The notes: generated from the letters alone by a model not told the origin. A stretch of 64,000 nt of DNA from Sphingomonas koreensis (GCF_002797435.1 NZ_PGEN01000001.1:1554501-1618500); one strand, 5' to 3'. Counted from the stretch's first letter, positions 43,288 to 53,586 are shown. A program made the numbers and translations.

Positions 43288-43880
43288 CGCTGGCCGAACG
43301 CCTCCGCGTCGCACTCGCGGCGGACCACGCGCCCGTGCTGTTGTCGGGAGACCTGCGCGACGTGGCGGCGGACAGCGACGGCGTGCCGACCCCGGCCGCA
43401 GTGCTGGTCGCGGTCACCGACCGTCCCTCCCCCGGCGTGATCCTCACCCAGCGCACCGATTCCCTGCGCCGCCATGCCGGGCAGATCGCCTTTCCAGGCG
43501 GCCGGATCGACCCGGGCGATGCCGATGCGACGGCCGCGGCATTGCGCGAGGCATGCGAGGAGATCGGCCTCGCTCCGGCCGCGGTAGAGCTGATCGGCGA
43601 GGCCGACCCGTATCGCACCATCACCGGCTTCGAGGTGCAGCCGGTGGTCGGCGTGATCGCCCCCGATCTCGCCTTCACGCCCCAGCCCGCAGAGGTCGCC
43701 GCGGTGTTCGAGGTTCCGCTGGACTTCGTGCTCGACCCCGCGAACCATGTCGAAACCAGCGTCGAATGGCAGGGGCGGGACCGGCATTATTATGAAATCG
43801 CGTGGCAGGATTACCGCATCTGGGGCGCGACCGCGGCGATGCTGGTCAACCTCTCGCGACGGCTGAGGTGGAGGCGATGA
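43284..43880 (+). CDS. NUDIX hydrolase, CoA pyrophosphatase type
   Basis: The 198-residue enzyme has a clear Nudix box in GGRIDPGDADATAAALREACEEIGL. The upstream TQRTDSLRRHAGQIAFPGG matches the CoA/ADP-ribose pyrophosphatase subgroup (UPF0035-type motif LRRHAGQIAFPGG). It would hydrolyse CoA or its derivatives to 4'-phosphopantetheine and 3',5'-ADP. Overlaps both neighbours. Confidence 0.92.
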   Translation: MTLAERLRVALAADHAPVLLSGDLRDVAADSDGVPTPAAVLVAVTDRPSPGVILTQRTDSLRRHAGQIAFPGGRIDPGDADATAAALREACEEIGLAPAAVELIGEADPYRTITGFEVQPVVGVIAPDLAFTPQPAEVAAVFEVPLDFVLDPANHVETSVEWQGRDRHYYEIAWQDYRIWGATAAMLVNLSRRLRWRR

Positions 43881-45070
43881 TCCTTCCCGGCGCCTCCTGG
43901 CGAAACCAGCCCGGCCTCGACCGGCTCGCCGCGACGCTTGGCCCCGGCAATGCCCGCTTCGTCGGCGGGGCGGTGCGCGACACGCTGCTCGGCCTGCCGG
44001 TCACCGATGTCGACGTGGCGACGCCGCTTGCGCCCGAACAGGTCGTCGATCTGCTCGAAGGCGCGGGGATCAAGGCGATCCCCACCGGCATCGCGCACGG
44101 CACGATCACCGCGGTGAGCAGCGGGACGGTGGTCGAGGTGACGACGCTGCGCCGCGACGTCTCGACCGACGGCCGCCGCGCCACCGTCGCCTTCACCGAC
44201 GACTGGCGCGAGGACGCGGCGCGGCGCGATTTCACGATCAACGCGCTCTATGCCGATCCGCAGACAGGCGAGATCTTCGACTATTTCGGCGGCCTCGCCG
44301 ATCTCGGGAAACGGCATATCCGCTTCATCGGCGATCCGTTGCAGCGAATCGCCGAGGATCATCTGCGCATTCTGCGCTTCTTCCGGTTCCTCGCCCGGTT
44401 CGGCGACACGCCGGATCAGGACGCGCTCGAAGCCTGCACCGCCCGCGCCAACGATCTGATGGCGCTCTCGCGCGAGCGGATTCGCGACGAACTGCTCAAG
44501 CTGCTCGTCGCGCCCGATGCGGTCCGCGTGCTCCGGCTGATGGTCGAACGCGACATTCTGAAACCCGTGGTACCCGAGATCGATCCAGCCGGGGTCGAAC
44601 GGCTCGCCACGCTCTCCGGACACGAAGCGACGGCTGGTCTGGCGCCCGATCCGGTCCGCCGCCTCGCGGCGGTCCTCCCGCTCGATCCTTCCGTGAACGA
44701 GGCGGTCGGTGCGCGTCTCAAGCTCTCCAATGCCGAACGCCAGGCGCTCGCAAGCGCGATCCGCTCCGAGTTCGCCGAAGGGCCGCAGGCGCTCGCCTAT
44801 CGTATCGGACCTGATCGCGCCGCCGACCGGCTGCTGCTCGCCGGCGACGCCGCGGGAGCACGCGACGTCGCGGGCTGGACGCCGCCCCGCCTGCCGCTGA
44901 GCGGCGGCACGCTGATCGGACGCGGCCTGTCAAAGGGCCCGGACGTCGCCCGAGCGCTGCGCCGGGTCGAGGATATCTGGATTGCCGAGGGATTTCCCGG
45001 CGAGGACCGCACCGGTCAGATCGCCGATTCGGTGGTCGCCGAACTGCTGTCGCGCGACAGCAGCGCATAG
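43877..45070 (+). CDS. cca: CCA tRNA nucleotidyltransferase
   Basis: The 397-residue enzyme adds or repairs the CCA end of tRNAs. The start ATG 43877 overlaps the NUDIX stop. The class II nucleotidyltransferase motifs are FVGGAVRDTLLG, TDVDVATPL (catalytic Asp pair), RRDFTINALYAD and the RDF/RNA-binding region DHLRILRFFRFLARFG. Its last 55 bp overlap the end of the convergent GGDEF-EAL gene. Confidence 0.95.
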   Translation: MILPGASWRNQPGLDRLAATLGPGNARFVGGAVRDTLLGLPVTDVDVATPLAPEQVVDLLEGAGIKAIPTGIAHGTITAVSSGTVVEVTTLRRDVSTDGRRATVAFTDDWREDAARRDFTINALYADPQTGEIFDYFGGLADLGKRHIRFIGDPLQRIAEDHLRILRFFRFLARFGDTPDQDALEACTARANDLMALSRERIRDELLKLLVAPDAVRVLRLMVERDILKPVVPEIDPAGVERLATLSGHEATAGLAPDPVRRLAAVLPLDPSVNEAVGARLKLSNAERQALASAIRSEFAEGPQALAYRIGPDRAADRLLLAGDAAGARDVAGWTPPRLPLSGGTLIGRGLSKGPDVARALRRVEDIWIAEGFPGEDRTGQIADSVVAELLSRDSSA

Positions 45071-46758
45071 GCCTCGTCGCGCGGCAGCGGGCGCGCGTAG
45101 AGATAGCCCTGCCCATAGGTGCAGCCGAGTGCCGCAAGCGTCTGGGCAAGCTCGTTGGTCTCGACGCCCTCCGCCGTGGTTCGCATCCCCAATGCCTGGG
45201 CAAGGCTCAGGATCGCGCGCACGATCGCGATCTTGTCGCGGTCGGCGAGCATGCCGGTAACGAAGCTGCGGTCGATCTTGAGCACGTCGATCGGCAGCTT
45301 CTGCAGATAGGCGAGGTTCGAGTAGCCGGTGCCGAAATCATCCATCGCCAGCGTCGTGCCCAGCGCCTTGAGCGCGTGCATCGTACGGGCGATATGATCG
45401 GGATCGGTGACCAGCGCGCTTTCGGTGAGCTCGAGCGTGATGCGGCGGCCGTCGACGCCATTGGCGGCAAGCGCCGCTTCGACCATCGGCGCGATCTGGT
45501 CGCGCTGAAGCTGGATCGCCGACAGGTTGACCGCGACATTGACCCCGCAATCGCGGCCCGCGAGCGCATCCCATTGCGCGACGGTGCGCGCCGCCTCATG
45601 CATCGCCCAGCGGCCGAGCGGAACGATCAGCCCCGATTCCTCTGCCACCGGGATGAAGTCGCCGGGCGGTACCACCATCCCGCGCTCGGTCGTCCAGCGC
45701 GCCAGCGCCTCGAACGAGACGAACCGGCCGGTGGCCAGGTCGCAGATCGGCTGGAAGCTTAGTGAAAGCCCGCCATTGTCGATCGCGCGGCGCAGTTCGG
45801 TCTCGATGCTGAACTGCTGGCGGGCCAGGTCGAGGGCGAGCGTCTGGTAGAGTTCGGTGCGTCCGCTCTTCTTGGCGCGCTTCATCGCGAACTGGGCGTG
45901 GCGGATCAGCTCTTCCGCGTCGGCCACCGTCTCGTCGCCTACCGCGATGCCGATCGAGCAATCGACGCGGATCTCGAAGTCGGAAAGGCGAAACGGCGTC
46001 GTCAGCGCGTTCTGGATGCGTTTCGCGACGTGGAACGCGTCGCTCGTCCCCTCGTCCAGCGCGAGCTGGATCGCAAATTCATCGCCTCCGGTCCGCGCCA
46101 GCACATCATGGGCGCGGAGGGCGCCCTTTACGCGCCGCGCGACCGAGATCAGCAGTTCGTCGCCCGAAAGCCCGCCCATGCACGCGTTGACGCGGCTGAA
46201 CCGGTCGAGATTGATGACCAGGACCGCGAATTCGCTCATCCCGCCGCGCTCGATCTCCTCCTCCAGCCGCTCGGCAAAGCCGGCACGGTTGGGCAGGCCG
46301 GTGAGGCTGTCGCTCAGCATCTCGCGGCGCAGGCTGCGCTCGGTCCGCAATTCGGAGGTCTGATCGATCAGCGTCACCAGACAGCGCCCGCTGCCCTTGC
46401 TGGTCGCGCGCCGGGCAAGCTTGACGCGGAAACGGCGGCAATCGACGGCATCGCCGAGCTCCCAGTCGAACTCCTGCTCGATCGCCTCGGAATCGATGAA
46501 TGCGGCGATCCGCCCGCCCAGCAGGCGGATCAGCGGCGACTGATCGGCCACGGTTCCCAGCCCCGCGAGGCGGAACGGGCGATTGACCGTCTCGAACGCG
46601 AACTCGCCATTCTTCCATTCGATCACGGCCGCAGGAACAGGAAGCATGTTGAGGATCTGCGCCGCGCCGCTGGGCCCGAGCAGGCGCGTCGCGTCACCCT
46701 CGACCGGTCCGGAGGGGCGCGTGGACTTGTCCTTGCTTCGGCGGGACAGCAGCATCAC
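45016..46758 (-). CDS. PAS-GGDEF-EAL bifunctional c-di-GMP protein
   Basis: The 580-residue protein has an N-terminal PAS-like sensor region (residues about 30-135), a GGDEF domain with intact RTGGDEFAI (diguanylate cyclase) and an EAL domain with intact SFEALARW and MDDFGTGYSNLAYL (c-di-GMP phosphodiesterase). All catalytic motifs are conserved, so either or both activities are possible. No membrane segment is seen. Its C-terminus ends LLSRDSSSATTESAI over a palindrome shared with the cca gene. Confidence 0.95.
   Translation of the reverse strand: MMLLSRRSKDKSTRPSGPVEGDATRLLGPSGAAQILNMLPVPAAVIEWKNGEFAFETVNRPFRLAGLGTVADQSPLIRLLGGRIAAFIDSEAIEQEFDWELGDAVDCRRFRVKLARRATSKGSGRCLVTLIDQTSELRTERSLRREMLSDSLTGLPNRAGFAERLEEEIERGGMSEFAVLVINLDRFSRVNACMGGLSGDELLISVARRVKGALRAHDVLARTGGDEFAIQLALDEGTSDAFHVAKRIQNALTTPFRLSDFEIRVDCSIGIAVGDETVADAEELIRHAQFAMKRAKKSGRTELYQTLALDLARQQFSIETELRRAIDNGGLSLSFQPICDLATGRFVSFEALARWTTERGMVVPPGDFIPVAEESGLIVPLGRWAMHEAARTVAQWDALAGRDCGVNVAVNLSAIQLQRDQIAPMVEAALAANGVDGRRITLELTESALVTDPDHIARTMHALKALGTTLAMDDFGTGYSNLAYLQKLPIDVLKIDRSFVTGMLADRDKIAIVRAILSLAQALGMRTTAEGVETNELAQTLAALGCTYGQGYLYARPLPRDEAYALLSRDSSSATTESAI
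45044..45063. repeat. 20-bp perfect palindrome in the overlap of convergent cca and GGDEF-EAL ends
   Basis: CTGCTGTCGCGCGACAGCAG reads identically on both strands. It lies inside both coding sequences and encodes LLSRDSS in each, near the C-terminus of each protein. In RNA it would form an 8-bp stem with a GCGC loop on either strand, so it may mark the transcript ends. Confidence 0.9.
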
Positions 46759-46820
46759 TGTGCAGCGCTACCGCGATTTGGTTAAGAGCCGCTAAAGGCC
46801 CGGCCCCGAAAGCGTCCGAT

Positions 46821-49067
46821 TCAGAAGCGGTTATCGCGCGGAAAGCCCATGGGCGGCATGCGCCCCGCCGCGCCGCGCGCCGCACGCCAGGGCGCCAGAT
46901 CGGTCTCGCTGCGCATCCGCCCCTGCTCGCCGCCCATCCGCCAGCTTAGCCCATCCGCGAAGCGGAACGTGACCGCGTCACTGAGCCCGCCGTCGCGATA
47001 GCGCTGCAGCTGCACGCCTTGCCCGCGCGCCAGCTCGGCCACTTCGGTGATCGGAAACACGACCAATTTGCGATTGTCACCGATCGCCGCGACATAGTCG
47101 TCCTCGGGTCCCACCGGCTTGACCAGCTTCAGATGGGCGCCGGTCCGCGGCGTCACCACCTGCTTGCCCTTGCGCGTCTCGGCGATCACGTCCTCGGTCT
47201 TGACCAGGAAGCCACGCCCGTCGCTTGCAGCAACCAGCAGTTTCGCGGCCGCGCTCGCCGGGAACAGCCCGGTGATCCCGGTGCCGCCATCAAGATCGAT
47301 CATCAGCCGCACCGGTTCGCCGAACCCGCGCCCGCCGGGCAATTTATCCGCTGCCAGCGTGTAGAAGCGGCCATTCTCCGCCGCGAGCAGCAGCTTGTCG
47401 GTGGTCTGCGCGTGGAAGGCGATGAACGGACCGTCGCCTTCCTTGAACTTGGCGGTCTCGGCGCTCGCCAGCTCGGCATGTCCTTTCATCGCACGGATCC
47501 AGCCGCGTTGCGACAGGATCACGGTGATCGGCTCGCGCTCGATCATCGCCTCGAGCGGGATTTCGCGCGCGGGCGCCGCTTCCGCCACCAGCGTTCTCCG
47601 CGCGCCCAGCGCGGTCTCGGGGCCATAGCGGTCGCGGATCTTGCCGAGGTCGCGCTTCATCCGCGTGCGCTGGCGCGCGTCGCTCGACAGCAGCGCTTCC
47701 AGATCGGCCTGTTCCTTGGCCAGCGCCTCGCGCTCCTTGCGCAGCTCCATCTCCTCGAGCTTGCGCAGCGCGCGCAGGCGCATGTTCAGGATCGCCTCGG
47801 CCTGCCGGTCGGTCAGTTCGAACTCGGCCATCATCACCGGCTTTGGCTCGTCCTCGGTACGGATGATCTGGATCACCCGGTCGAGGTTGAGATAGGCGAT
47901 GATATAGCCGTCGAGCAGCTCCATCCGGTCCGCGATCTTGGACAGGCGATGCTCGGAGCGGCGGCGCAGCACGATGAACTGGTGATCGACCCAGGCGGAC
48001 AGCGCCTGTTTGAGGCTCATCACCCGCGGTGTGCGCGTATGGTCGAGCACGTTCAAGTTGAGCGGCACGCGCGTTTCGAGGTCGGAGAGGCGGAACAGGC
48101 TCTCGATCAGCGTGTCGGGATCGACGGTGCGGGCGCGGGGTTCGAGCACGATCCGGATCTCGGCATCGGATTCGTCGCGAACATCAGCCAGAATCGGCAG
48201 CTTCTTGTCGTTGATCAGGCTCGCGATCTGTTCGATCAGCTTGCCTTTCTGGATACCATAGGGGATCTCGGTGACGACGATCTGCCAGGTGCCGCGCCCC
48301 TGATCCTCCAGCGCCCATTTGGCGCGGACGCGGAAACCGCCCCGGCCGGTGACATAGGATTCGCGGATCGCGGCGGGGCTGTCGACGACGATGCCGCCGG
48401 TCGGGAAATCCGGCCCCTTCACCAGCTCCAGAATCTGCGCGTCCTCGGCGCTGGGCTGATCGATCAGCAGAATCGCCGCGTCGATCAGTTCCGCGGCATT
48501 GTGCGGCGGGATGCTCGTCGCCATCCCCACCGCAATACCGCTCGCGCCATTGGCGAGCAGATTGGGGAACAGCCCCGGGAACAGCTCGGGCTCGTTCTCC
48601 TCGCCATTATAGGTCGGCTTGAACTCGACCGCGTCCTCGTCGAGCCCGTCCATCAGGTCGATCGCGACCTGGGTCAGCCGGGCTTCGGTGTAGCGATAGG
48701 CGGCGGCGTTATCGCCGTCGATATTGCCGAAATTGCCTTGCCCGTCGACCAGCGGATAGCGCAGCGCGAAGGTCTGGGCGAGGCGGACCATCGCATCATA
48801 GACCGACTGATCGCCATGCGGATGGTATTTGCCGATCACGTCGCCGACGACGCGCGCGCACTTCTTGTAGCCTTGGCTCGGATCGAGCCGCAGCAGCCGC
48901 ATCGCCCAGAGCAGGCGGCGGTGCACCGGCTTCAATCCGTCGCGCACATCGGGAAGCGAGCGCGCGGTGATCGTCGACATCGCATAGACGAGGTAGCGCT
49001 CGCTCAGCGCGCTATCGAACGGAGCATCGACGATCTGGTCAAACGGGTCGGAAAGGTCGGTGGACAT
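46821..49067 (-). CDS. parC: DNA topoisomerase IV subunit A (ParC)
   Basis: The 748-residue breakage-reunion subunit decatenates daughter chromosomes. The catalytic tyrosine is Y126 in [11 protein letters not shown]; the DNA-gate region is [16 protein letters not shown]. The C-terminal domain has ParC-like propeller blades ([22 protein letters not shown]) without the GyrA-box, supporting ParC over GyrA. The quinolone-determining segment has Gln where E. coli ParC has Ser80. Confidence 0.95.
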   Translation of the reverse strand: MSTDLSDPFDQIVDAPFDSALSERYLVYAMSTITARSLPDVRDGLKPVHRRLLWAMRLLRLDPSQGYKKCARVVGDVIGKYHPHGDQSVYDAMVRLAQTFALRYPLVDGQGNFGNIDGDNAAAYRYTEARLTQVAIDLMDGLDEDAVEFKPTYNGEENEPELFPGLFPNLLANGASGIAVGMATSIPPHNAAELIDAAILLIDQPSAEDAQILELVKGPDFPTGGIVVDSPAAIRESYVTGRGGFRVRAKWALEDQGRGTWQIVVTEIPYGIQKGKLIEQIASLINDKKLPILADVRDESDAEIRIVLEPRARTVDPDTLIESLFRLSDLETRVPLNLNVLDHTRTPRVMSLKQALSAWVDHQFIVLRRRSEHRLSKIADRMELLDGYIIAYLNLDRVIQIIRTEDEPKPVMMAEFELTDRQAEAILNMRLRALRKLEEMELRKEREALAKEQADLEALLSSDARQRTRMKRDLGKIRDRYGPETALGARRTLVAEAAPAREIPLEAMIEREPITVILSQRGWIRAMKGHAELASAETAKFKEGDGPFIAFHAQTTDKLLLAAENGRFYTLAADKLPGGRGFGEPVRLMIDLDGGTGITGLFPASAAAKLLVAASDGRGFLVKTEDVIAETRKGKQVVTPRTGAHLKLVKPVGPEDDYVAAIGDNRKLVVFPITEVAELARGQGVQLQRYRDGGLSDAVTFRFADGLSWRMGGEQGRMRSETDLAPWRAARGAAGRMPPMGFPRDNRF

Positions 49068-49108
49068 CCCGGGTCGATAGCAGGGCTATTCCGCCCTTGC
49101 GAGGGGCG

Positions 49109-50038
49109 TCACATGTCCGCCGGAGGTGGAACAAGGGCGCCATAGGGGTCGTCGCCCAGCGACGCCCGCACGTCGGCGAGCAGCCAGTCGCGAAAGGCGC
49201 GGATCTTGGGCAGGTTGCGCTTGGCCTCAGGATAGACCAGCCAGAAGCTGTTCTTGTAATAGACCATCTCGGGCAGCACCTGCACCAGCCGCCCCTCGGC
49301 GATCGTCGACAGCCACATGGGCGGGGAAAGCATCGCCAGGCCATGGCCCGCAACCGCGGCGTTGCCGATATGCACCTGCGACTGGAAATCGACCCCCGGT
49401 TGCGACGCTACCGCCGCATCGCCGAAGACCGATTCGAACCAGAGCGCCCACCAGCTGTCGTCCGGGGACACGCGAGGCAGGCCGAGCAGGTCGGCAGGCG
49501 TGCGGATCGGGGGATGGGCCGCGAGAAAATCGGGGCTCGCCATCACCGTGAACGGCATGCGCATCAGGAAATGCGAAACCAGCCCGGGCCACGGCCCGTG
49601 CGCGCCCCGGATCGCGACATCGGCATCGCTCGATGCAAGATCGATGATCGCGTCGGTCACGAGCACACGCACCGCCAGCTCGGGCCGGGCCACCTGAAAG
49701 CTGCCCAGACGCCTCGCCAGCCAGTTGGTCGAGAAGGTGCCCGGCGCCGAGATCGTCATCACCGCCTCATCCTCGGCGCGGGCCGTCGCAAAGGCTTCGG
49801 ACAGGCCGTCCAGCGCAGCGCTCACCTGGGGTGCGATACGCTCTCCCGCCGAGGTCAGCGCCACGCCGCGGCCGTTCTTGCGGAACAAGGCGATGCCGAG
49901 CCGCTCCTCGAGCAATTTCACCTGATTGCTGACCGCCGCCTGGGTCATCCCCAGTTCTTCGGCGGCGCGGGTAAAGTTGCCGCGCCGCGCCGCGGCCTCG
50001 AAAACACGGACGGCAGCAAGGGGCGGAAGCTGGCGCAT
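49109..50038 (-). CDS. LysR-family transcriptional regulator (GcvA-like)
   Basis: The 309-residue protein has the LysR winged helix at the N-terminus (MRQLPPLAAVRVFEAAARRGNFTRAAEELGMTQAAVSNQVKLLEERLG), with the Gln-Ala-Ala-Val-Ser recognition helix. The co-inducer domain (residues about 90-300) has LVTDAIIDLASSDADVAIR, a GcvA-group trait. It is divergent from the small gene at 50153. Target and effector unknown. Confidence 0.92.
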   Translation of the reverse strand: MRQLPPLAAVRVFEAAARRGNFTRAAEELGMTQAAVSNQVKLLEERLGIALFRKNGRGVALTSAGERIAPQVSAALDGLSEAFATARAEDEAVMTISAPGTFSTNWLARRLGSFQVARPELAVRVLVTDAIIDLASSDADVAIRGAHGPWPGLVSHFLMRMPFTVMASPDFLAAHPPIRTPADLLGLPRVSPDDSWWALWFESVFGDAAVASQPGVDFQSQVHIGNAAVAGHGLAMLSPPMWLSTIAEGRLVQVLPEMVYYKNSFWLVYPEAKRNLPKIRAFRDWLLADVRASLGDDPYGALVPPPADM

Positions 50039-50152
50039 CGCCGACCCATAACTTCTAATGATGGTTCACGTCGATCCTTTTGTTGGTCCTGCGCAACGGA
50101 ATTCGCCATTTCAACGCTCAGGAGCAGATCCTCGAACATTGGGAACAACACC

Positions 50153-50323
50153 ATGCACGAACCATATGCCGACCGCTTCTGGGCGGAAAACCACCACATA
50201 CTGAGCAACGGGATCGATCGCGGTTTCGGGCGGATAGGCCGGACGCTTCGGCGCCTCCTCGGCCGTGTGGTCCCGCCCGACGCGAGCGACGAAGCGCGCA
50301 AGCGGACCTATTGCATCGGCTGA
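50153..50323 (+). CDS. Small basic protein divergent from the LysR gene
   Basis: A 56-residue frame reads MHEPYADRFWAENHHILSNG followed by a basic amphipathic helix (DRGFGRIGRTLRRLLGRVV). It fits a short peptide of unknown role, 114 bp from the LysR start, the position of a regulated target. The opposite-strand frame is less protein-like. The RBS is weak, so confidence is moderate. Confidence 0.45.
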   Translation: MHEPYADRFWAENHHILSNGIDRGFGRIGRTLRRLLGRVVPPDASDEARKRTYCIG

Positions 50324-50497
50324 GCCGAAGGGCGTCCAGGACGCCGCGACAATCCGGGCGATCCATAGGCGTTGGTCATCAATCAAATGTGGCAGAAAAA
50401 GGGCATTGTCGAATACCCCCTGATGTGATGTGCTATCAATCAGCGACGAGTCGTTCATTATGAGCGACGAGCGGCATCACTGGAGGGAGCTTGCTAC

Positions 50498-51418
50498 ATG
50501 CGATGGACATCGGGTTCGACACTTCTGGTGCTGGCTTTGATAACTGCCGGGTGCGGCCGAGCACCAGAAAGCAACCGCGGATCGACGACCGAGCAAACAG
50601 CCCCGCAGATGCAAGGCGAACCTTCTGCAGCGCAGGACAGCGCCGCCGAAACCCTTGAGGCCCCGGCGGGTGTCGCCGTCACCGCGGCGCCGGGCGTCGC
50701 CTTCAATTATCGCTATGCCTTCTCGCTCCCGGCCGAGCGGATCTCGGCCGCGCAGGAAGAGCATGCCGGGGCGTGCGAGAAGCTCGGTATCGCCCGGTGC
50801 CGCATCACCGGCTTGCGCTACCAGCTCGTCGGCGAGGGCCGGGTGGTGGCGATGCTGGCATTCAAGCTCGACCCCAGCCTCGCGCGCCAGTTCGGCAAGG
50901 AAGGGATCGCCGCGATCCAGAAGGCCGAGGGCACGCTCGTCGATGCCGAGATCACCGGCACCGATGCCGGCGCCGAGATCAACCGGATCGCCGCCGAACG
51001 CGCGCGGGCACAGGAAGAGCTGACGCGGATCGACCGCGAACTTGCCCGCCCGGGGCTCTCCGCCAGCGAACGCACCGAATTGCAGCAGCAGCGCGCCGAG
51101 ATCGCCCAGCGGATCGAGGCAGGAAAAACCTCGACGAGCGAGCAGCGCGAATCGCTGGCCAACACCCCGATGGTCTTCGATTATCGCTCGGGCCGCGCCG
51201 TTCGCGGGTTCGACGCCGGCGCGCCGCTCACCAGTTCGCTCGACCTGCTCGCAGCGTCGGCACAGGCGACGCTCGCCTTCGTGCTCGGCGCGATCGCGGT
51301 GCTCGGGCCGCCTCTGCTGGTGTTGCTGGCCGGCCTGCTCGCCTGGCGCTGGATCCGTCCGCGGTTCCGGCCCGCCAAAGCTGGCGAAACGGTCGCCCCG
51401 GCGGTGGCCAGCGATTGA
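50498..51418 (+). CDS. DUF4349 lipoprotein
   Basis: The 306-residue protein has a signal peptide with lipobox LITAGC (Cys19). Then comes the DUF4349 region (FNYRYAFSLPAERISAAQEEHAGACEKLG...), a long coiled-coil segment (residues about 155-210, AEINRIAAERARAQEELTRIDRELA) and one C-terminal transmembrane helix (TLAFVLGAIAVLGPPLLVLLAGLLAWRWI) with a short cytoplasmic tail. Anchored at both ends; function unknown. Confidence 0.87.
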   Translation: MRWTSGSTLLVLALITAGCGRAPESNRGSTTEQTAPQMQGEPSAAQDSAAETLEAPAGVAVTAAPGVAFNYRYAFSLPAERISAAQEEHAGACEKLGIARCRITGLRYQLVGEGRVVAMLAFKLDPSLARQFGKEGIAAIQKAEGTLVDAEITGTDAGAEINRIAAERARAQEELTRIDRELARPGLSASERTELQQQRAEIAQRIEAGKTSTSEQRESLANTPMVFDYRSGRAVRGFDAGAPLTSSLDLLAASAQATLAFVLGAIAVLGPPLLVLLAGLLAWRWIRPRFRPAKAGETVAPAVASD

Positions 51419-51524
51419 TTGCACGCCGAGCCGCGTTTCGATATAGGCTCGGCCCTCCAAGCCCCGGCGCCCGCGCGAACCAAGCGCCGCCGGGGCACCG
51501 TGTTTCTGAAGGACCGCAGATACG

Positions 51525-52307
51525 ATGGCACGCCGCCGCCAGATCTACGAGGGCAAGGCCAAGATCCTCTACGAAGGCCCCGAGCCCGGCACGCTGATCC
51601 AATATTTCAAGGATGACGCGACCGCGTTCAACGCCCAGAAGAAGGGCACGATCAGCGGCAAGGGCGTGCTCAACAACCGGATCAGCGAGCACATCTTCAC
51701 GCTGCTCGGCGCGATCGGCATCCCGACTCACTTCATCCGCCGCCTCAACATGCGCGAGCAGCTGATCCGTCAGGTAGAGATCGTCCCGATCGAGGTGGTG
51801 GTGCGCAACGTCGCCGCCGGATCGCTGTCGAAGAAGCTCGGAATCGCCGAAGGCGAACAGCTGCCTCGCACCATCGTCGAATATTATTTCAAGGAAGATG
51901 CGCTGGGCGACCCGATGGTCACCGACGAGCATATCCTGTGCTTCGGCTGGGCCAGCCAGGAAGAGCTGCACGACATGGCCGACATGGCGATCCGGGTGAA
52001 CGACTTCATGTCGGGCCTGTTCGCCGGAATCGGCATCCGCCTGGTCGATTTCAAGCTCGAGTTCGGCCGCATCTTCGACAATAACGACTATCCGCGCATC
52101 ATCCTCGCGGACGAGATCAGCCCAGACGGCTGCCGCCTGTGGGACATGGTCAGCGGCGAAAAGCTCGACAAGGACCGGTTCCGCCGCGATCTCGGCGGCG
52201 AAGTCGAAGCCTATCAGGAAGTCGCGCGCCGCCTCGGCCTGATGCCGGAAGGCGCCGACTCGGCGGTGCTCGACCTCGAAAGCCACCGCAAGCGCCGGGG
52301 CAAGTAA
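51525..52307 (+). CDS. purC: Phosphoribosylaminoimidazole-succinocarboxamide synthase
   Basis: SAICAR synthetase of de novo purine synthesis, 260 residues. Starts [36 protein letters not shown]. Conserved: [31 protein letters not shown] and [14 protein letters not shown]. Complete. purS and purQ follow about 370 bp downstream, separated by a small reverse gene. Confidence 0.97.
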   Translation: MARRRQIYEGKAKILYEGPEPGTLIQYFKDDATAFNAQKKGTISGKGVLNNRISEHIFTLLGAIGIPTHFIRRLNMREQLIRQVEIVPIEVVVRNVAAGSLSKKLGIAEGEQLPRTIVEYYFKEDALGDPMVTDEHILCFGWASQEELHDMADMAIRVNDFMSGLFAGIGIRLVDFKLEFGRIFDNNDYPRIILADEISPDGCRLWDMVSGEKLDKDRFRRDLGGEVEAYQEVARRLGLMPEGADSAVLDLESHRKRRGK

Positions 52308-52327
52308 GCCCCGCCGCATGCGGCACG

Positions 52328-52477
52328 CTATCCCTTGGCTTTCAGCCCGGCGATAACCCCGAAGACGAAGGCGCAGATCAGCGCCATCGTCGTCATACCC
52401 TTGGGGTCGGTCCAGCCGAAATAATCGCGGCCGAACGCCATCAGCACCACGAACAGGGCGATCGCAAGAAACGCCAT
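52328..52477 (-). CDS. Small two-helix membrane protein
   Basis: The 49-residue frame begins at ATG 52477 (MAFLAIALFVVLMAFGRDYFGW) and has two hydrophobic helices (residues 2-15 and 30-45, MALICAFVFGVIAGL). A 22-residue upstream extension is low-complexity and unlikely. It sits on the opposite strand between purC and purS. Unknown function. Confidence 0.55.
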   Translation of the reverse strand: MAFLAIALFVVLMAFGRDYFGWTDPKGMTTMALICAFVFGVIAGLKAKG

Positions 52478-52678
52478 TCTACCCACTCCCCCGGTCCCGG
52501 TCCCGGCCCCGCGGCCGCGACTCGGCAGTGCCGAGTGTCCCATGCGCGGGTAAACGAGCGGTGAAGCCGCAAGGTTGACGCGATTGCCCAGGCGCGCGCC
52601 AGGCGAACCTCAACACCGCACTTGAACCCGCGGGCTACCCGGCCCATAGGGCGCGGCAAATCCCCGGAGGCAAAACCC

Positions 52679-52924
52679 ATGAAGCTGCGCATCGTCGTCA
52701 CCCTCAAGAACGGCGTGCTCGACCCGCAGGGCAAGGCAATCGAGCATGCGCTTGCCTCGCTCGGTTTCTCTGGCGTGGGCGAGGCCCGCGTCGGCAAGCT
52801 GATCGAGCTCGAGGTGGCCGACGGCACCAGCGACGCGGACATCGACGCGATGTGCCAGAAGCTGCTCGCCAACACCGTGATCGAGAACTACCGGGTAGAA
52901 CGCCCTGAGGTCTCCGGCCAATGA
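52679..52924 (+). CDS. purS: Phosphoribosylformylglycinamidine synthase subunit PurS
   Basis: The 81-residue small subunit of the three-part FGAM synthase (PurS, PurQ, PurL). ATG 52679 with GGAGG upstream. Sequence [46 protein letters not shown] matches the family. Overlaps purQ by 4 bp. The large subunit purL is not in the window. Confidence 0.95.
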   Translation: MKLRIVVTLKNGVLDPQGKAIEHALASLGFSGVGEARVGKLIELEVADGTSDADIDAMCQKLLANTVIENYRVERPEVSGQ

Positions 52925-53586
52925 AGTCGGCGGTCATCGTCTTCCCGGGCTCCAACTGCGACCGCGACCTCGCGGTGGCGATCGAGAGCGTCACCGGCAC
53001 CAAGCCGCACATGGTGTGGCATGGCGAGAGCGAACTGCCCGACGGTCTCGGCCTGATCGCGCTGCCCGGCGGCTTCTCCTATGGGGACTATCTGCGTTGC
53101 GGCGCGATCGCCGCGCGGTCCCCGGTGGTGAAGGCGGTGGTTGCTGCAGCCGAACGCGGCACGCCGGTGATCGGCATCTGCAACGGCTTTCAAGTGCTGA
53201 CCGAGACCGGGCTGCTCCCGGGCGCACTGATGCGCAACGAAGGCCTCAACTTCGTGTGCCGCGACGTCGCGCTGACGGTCGACAACAGCCAGACGATCTT
53301 CACCAGCCGTTACGCGGCCGGCGAGACGCTGTCGGTCCCGGTGGCGCATCATGACGGCAACTATTTCGCCGACAAGGAAACGTTAGACCGGCTCGAGGGC
53401 GAAGGCCGCGTAGCCTTCCGCTATGGCGAGGAAGTCAACGGCAGCGCGCGTCAGATCGCAGGCATCGTCAACGCCGCCGGCAACGTGCTCGGCATGATGC
53501 CGCACCCCGAACGCAAGATCGAAGCCGCGCACGGCGGCATCGACGGCCGGCGCCTGTTCGAGGGACTGCTCGAAGCGGTTTCCTGA
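52921..53586 (+). CDS. purQ: Phosphoribosylformylglycinamidine synthase glutaminase subunit PurQ
   Basis: The 221-residue class I glutaminase subunit supplies ammonia to PurL. Catalytic motifs: nucleophile in [17 protein letters not shown] and His/Glu in [13 protein letters not shown] overlaps the purS stop. Its own stop overlaps the ATG of the fnr-type gene (TGATG), so the regulator is translationally coupled to purine synthesis. Confidence 0.97.
   Translation: MKSAVIVFPGSNCDRDLAVAIESVTGTKPHMVWHGESELPDGLGLIALPGGFSYGDYLRCGAIAARSPVVKAVVAAAERGTPVIGICNGFQVLTETGLLPGALMRNEGLNFVCRDVALTVDNSQTIFTSRYAAGETLSVPVAHHDGNYFADKETLDRLEGEGRVAFRYGEEVNGSARQIAGIVNAAGNVLGMMPHPERKIEAAHGGIDGRRLFEGLLEAVS

Noticed and set aside
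47019..49145. Plus-strand frame of 708 codons opposite parC
   Set aside because: Shadow of parC.
50111..50458. Minus-strand 115-codon frame next to the LysR gene
   Set aside because: Less protein-like than the 56-residue plus-strand frame, and its start has no ribosome site; kept out of the features.
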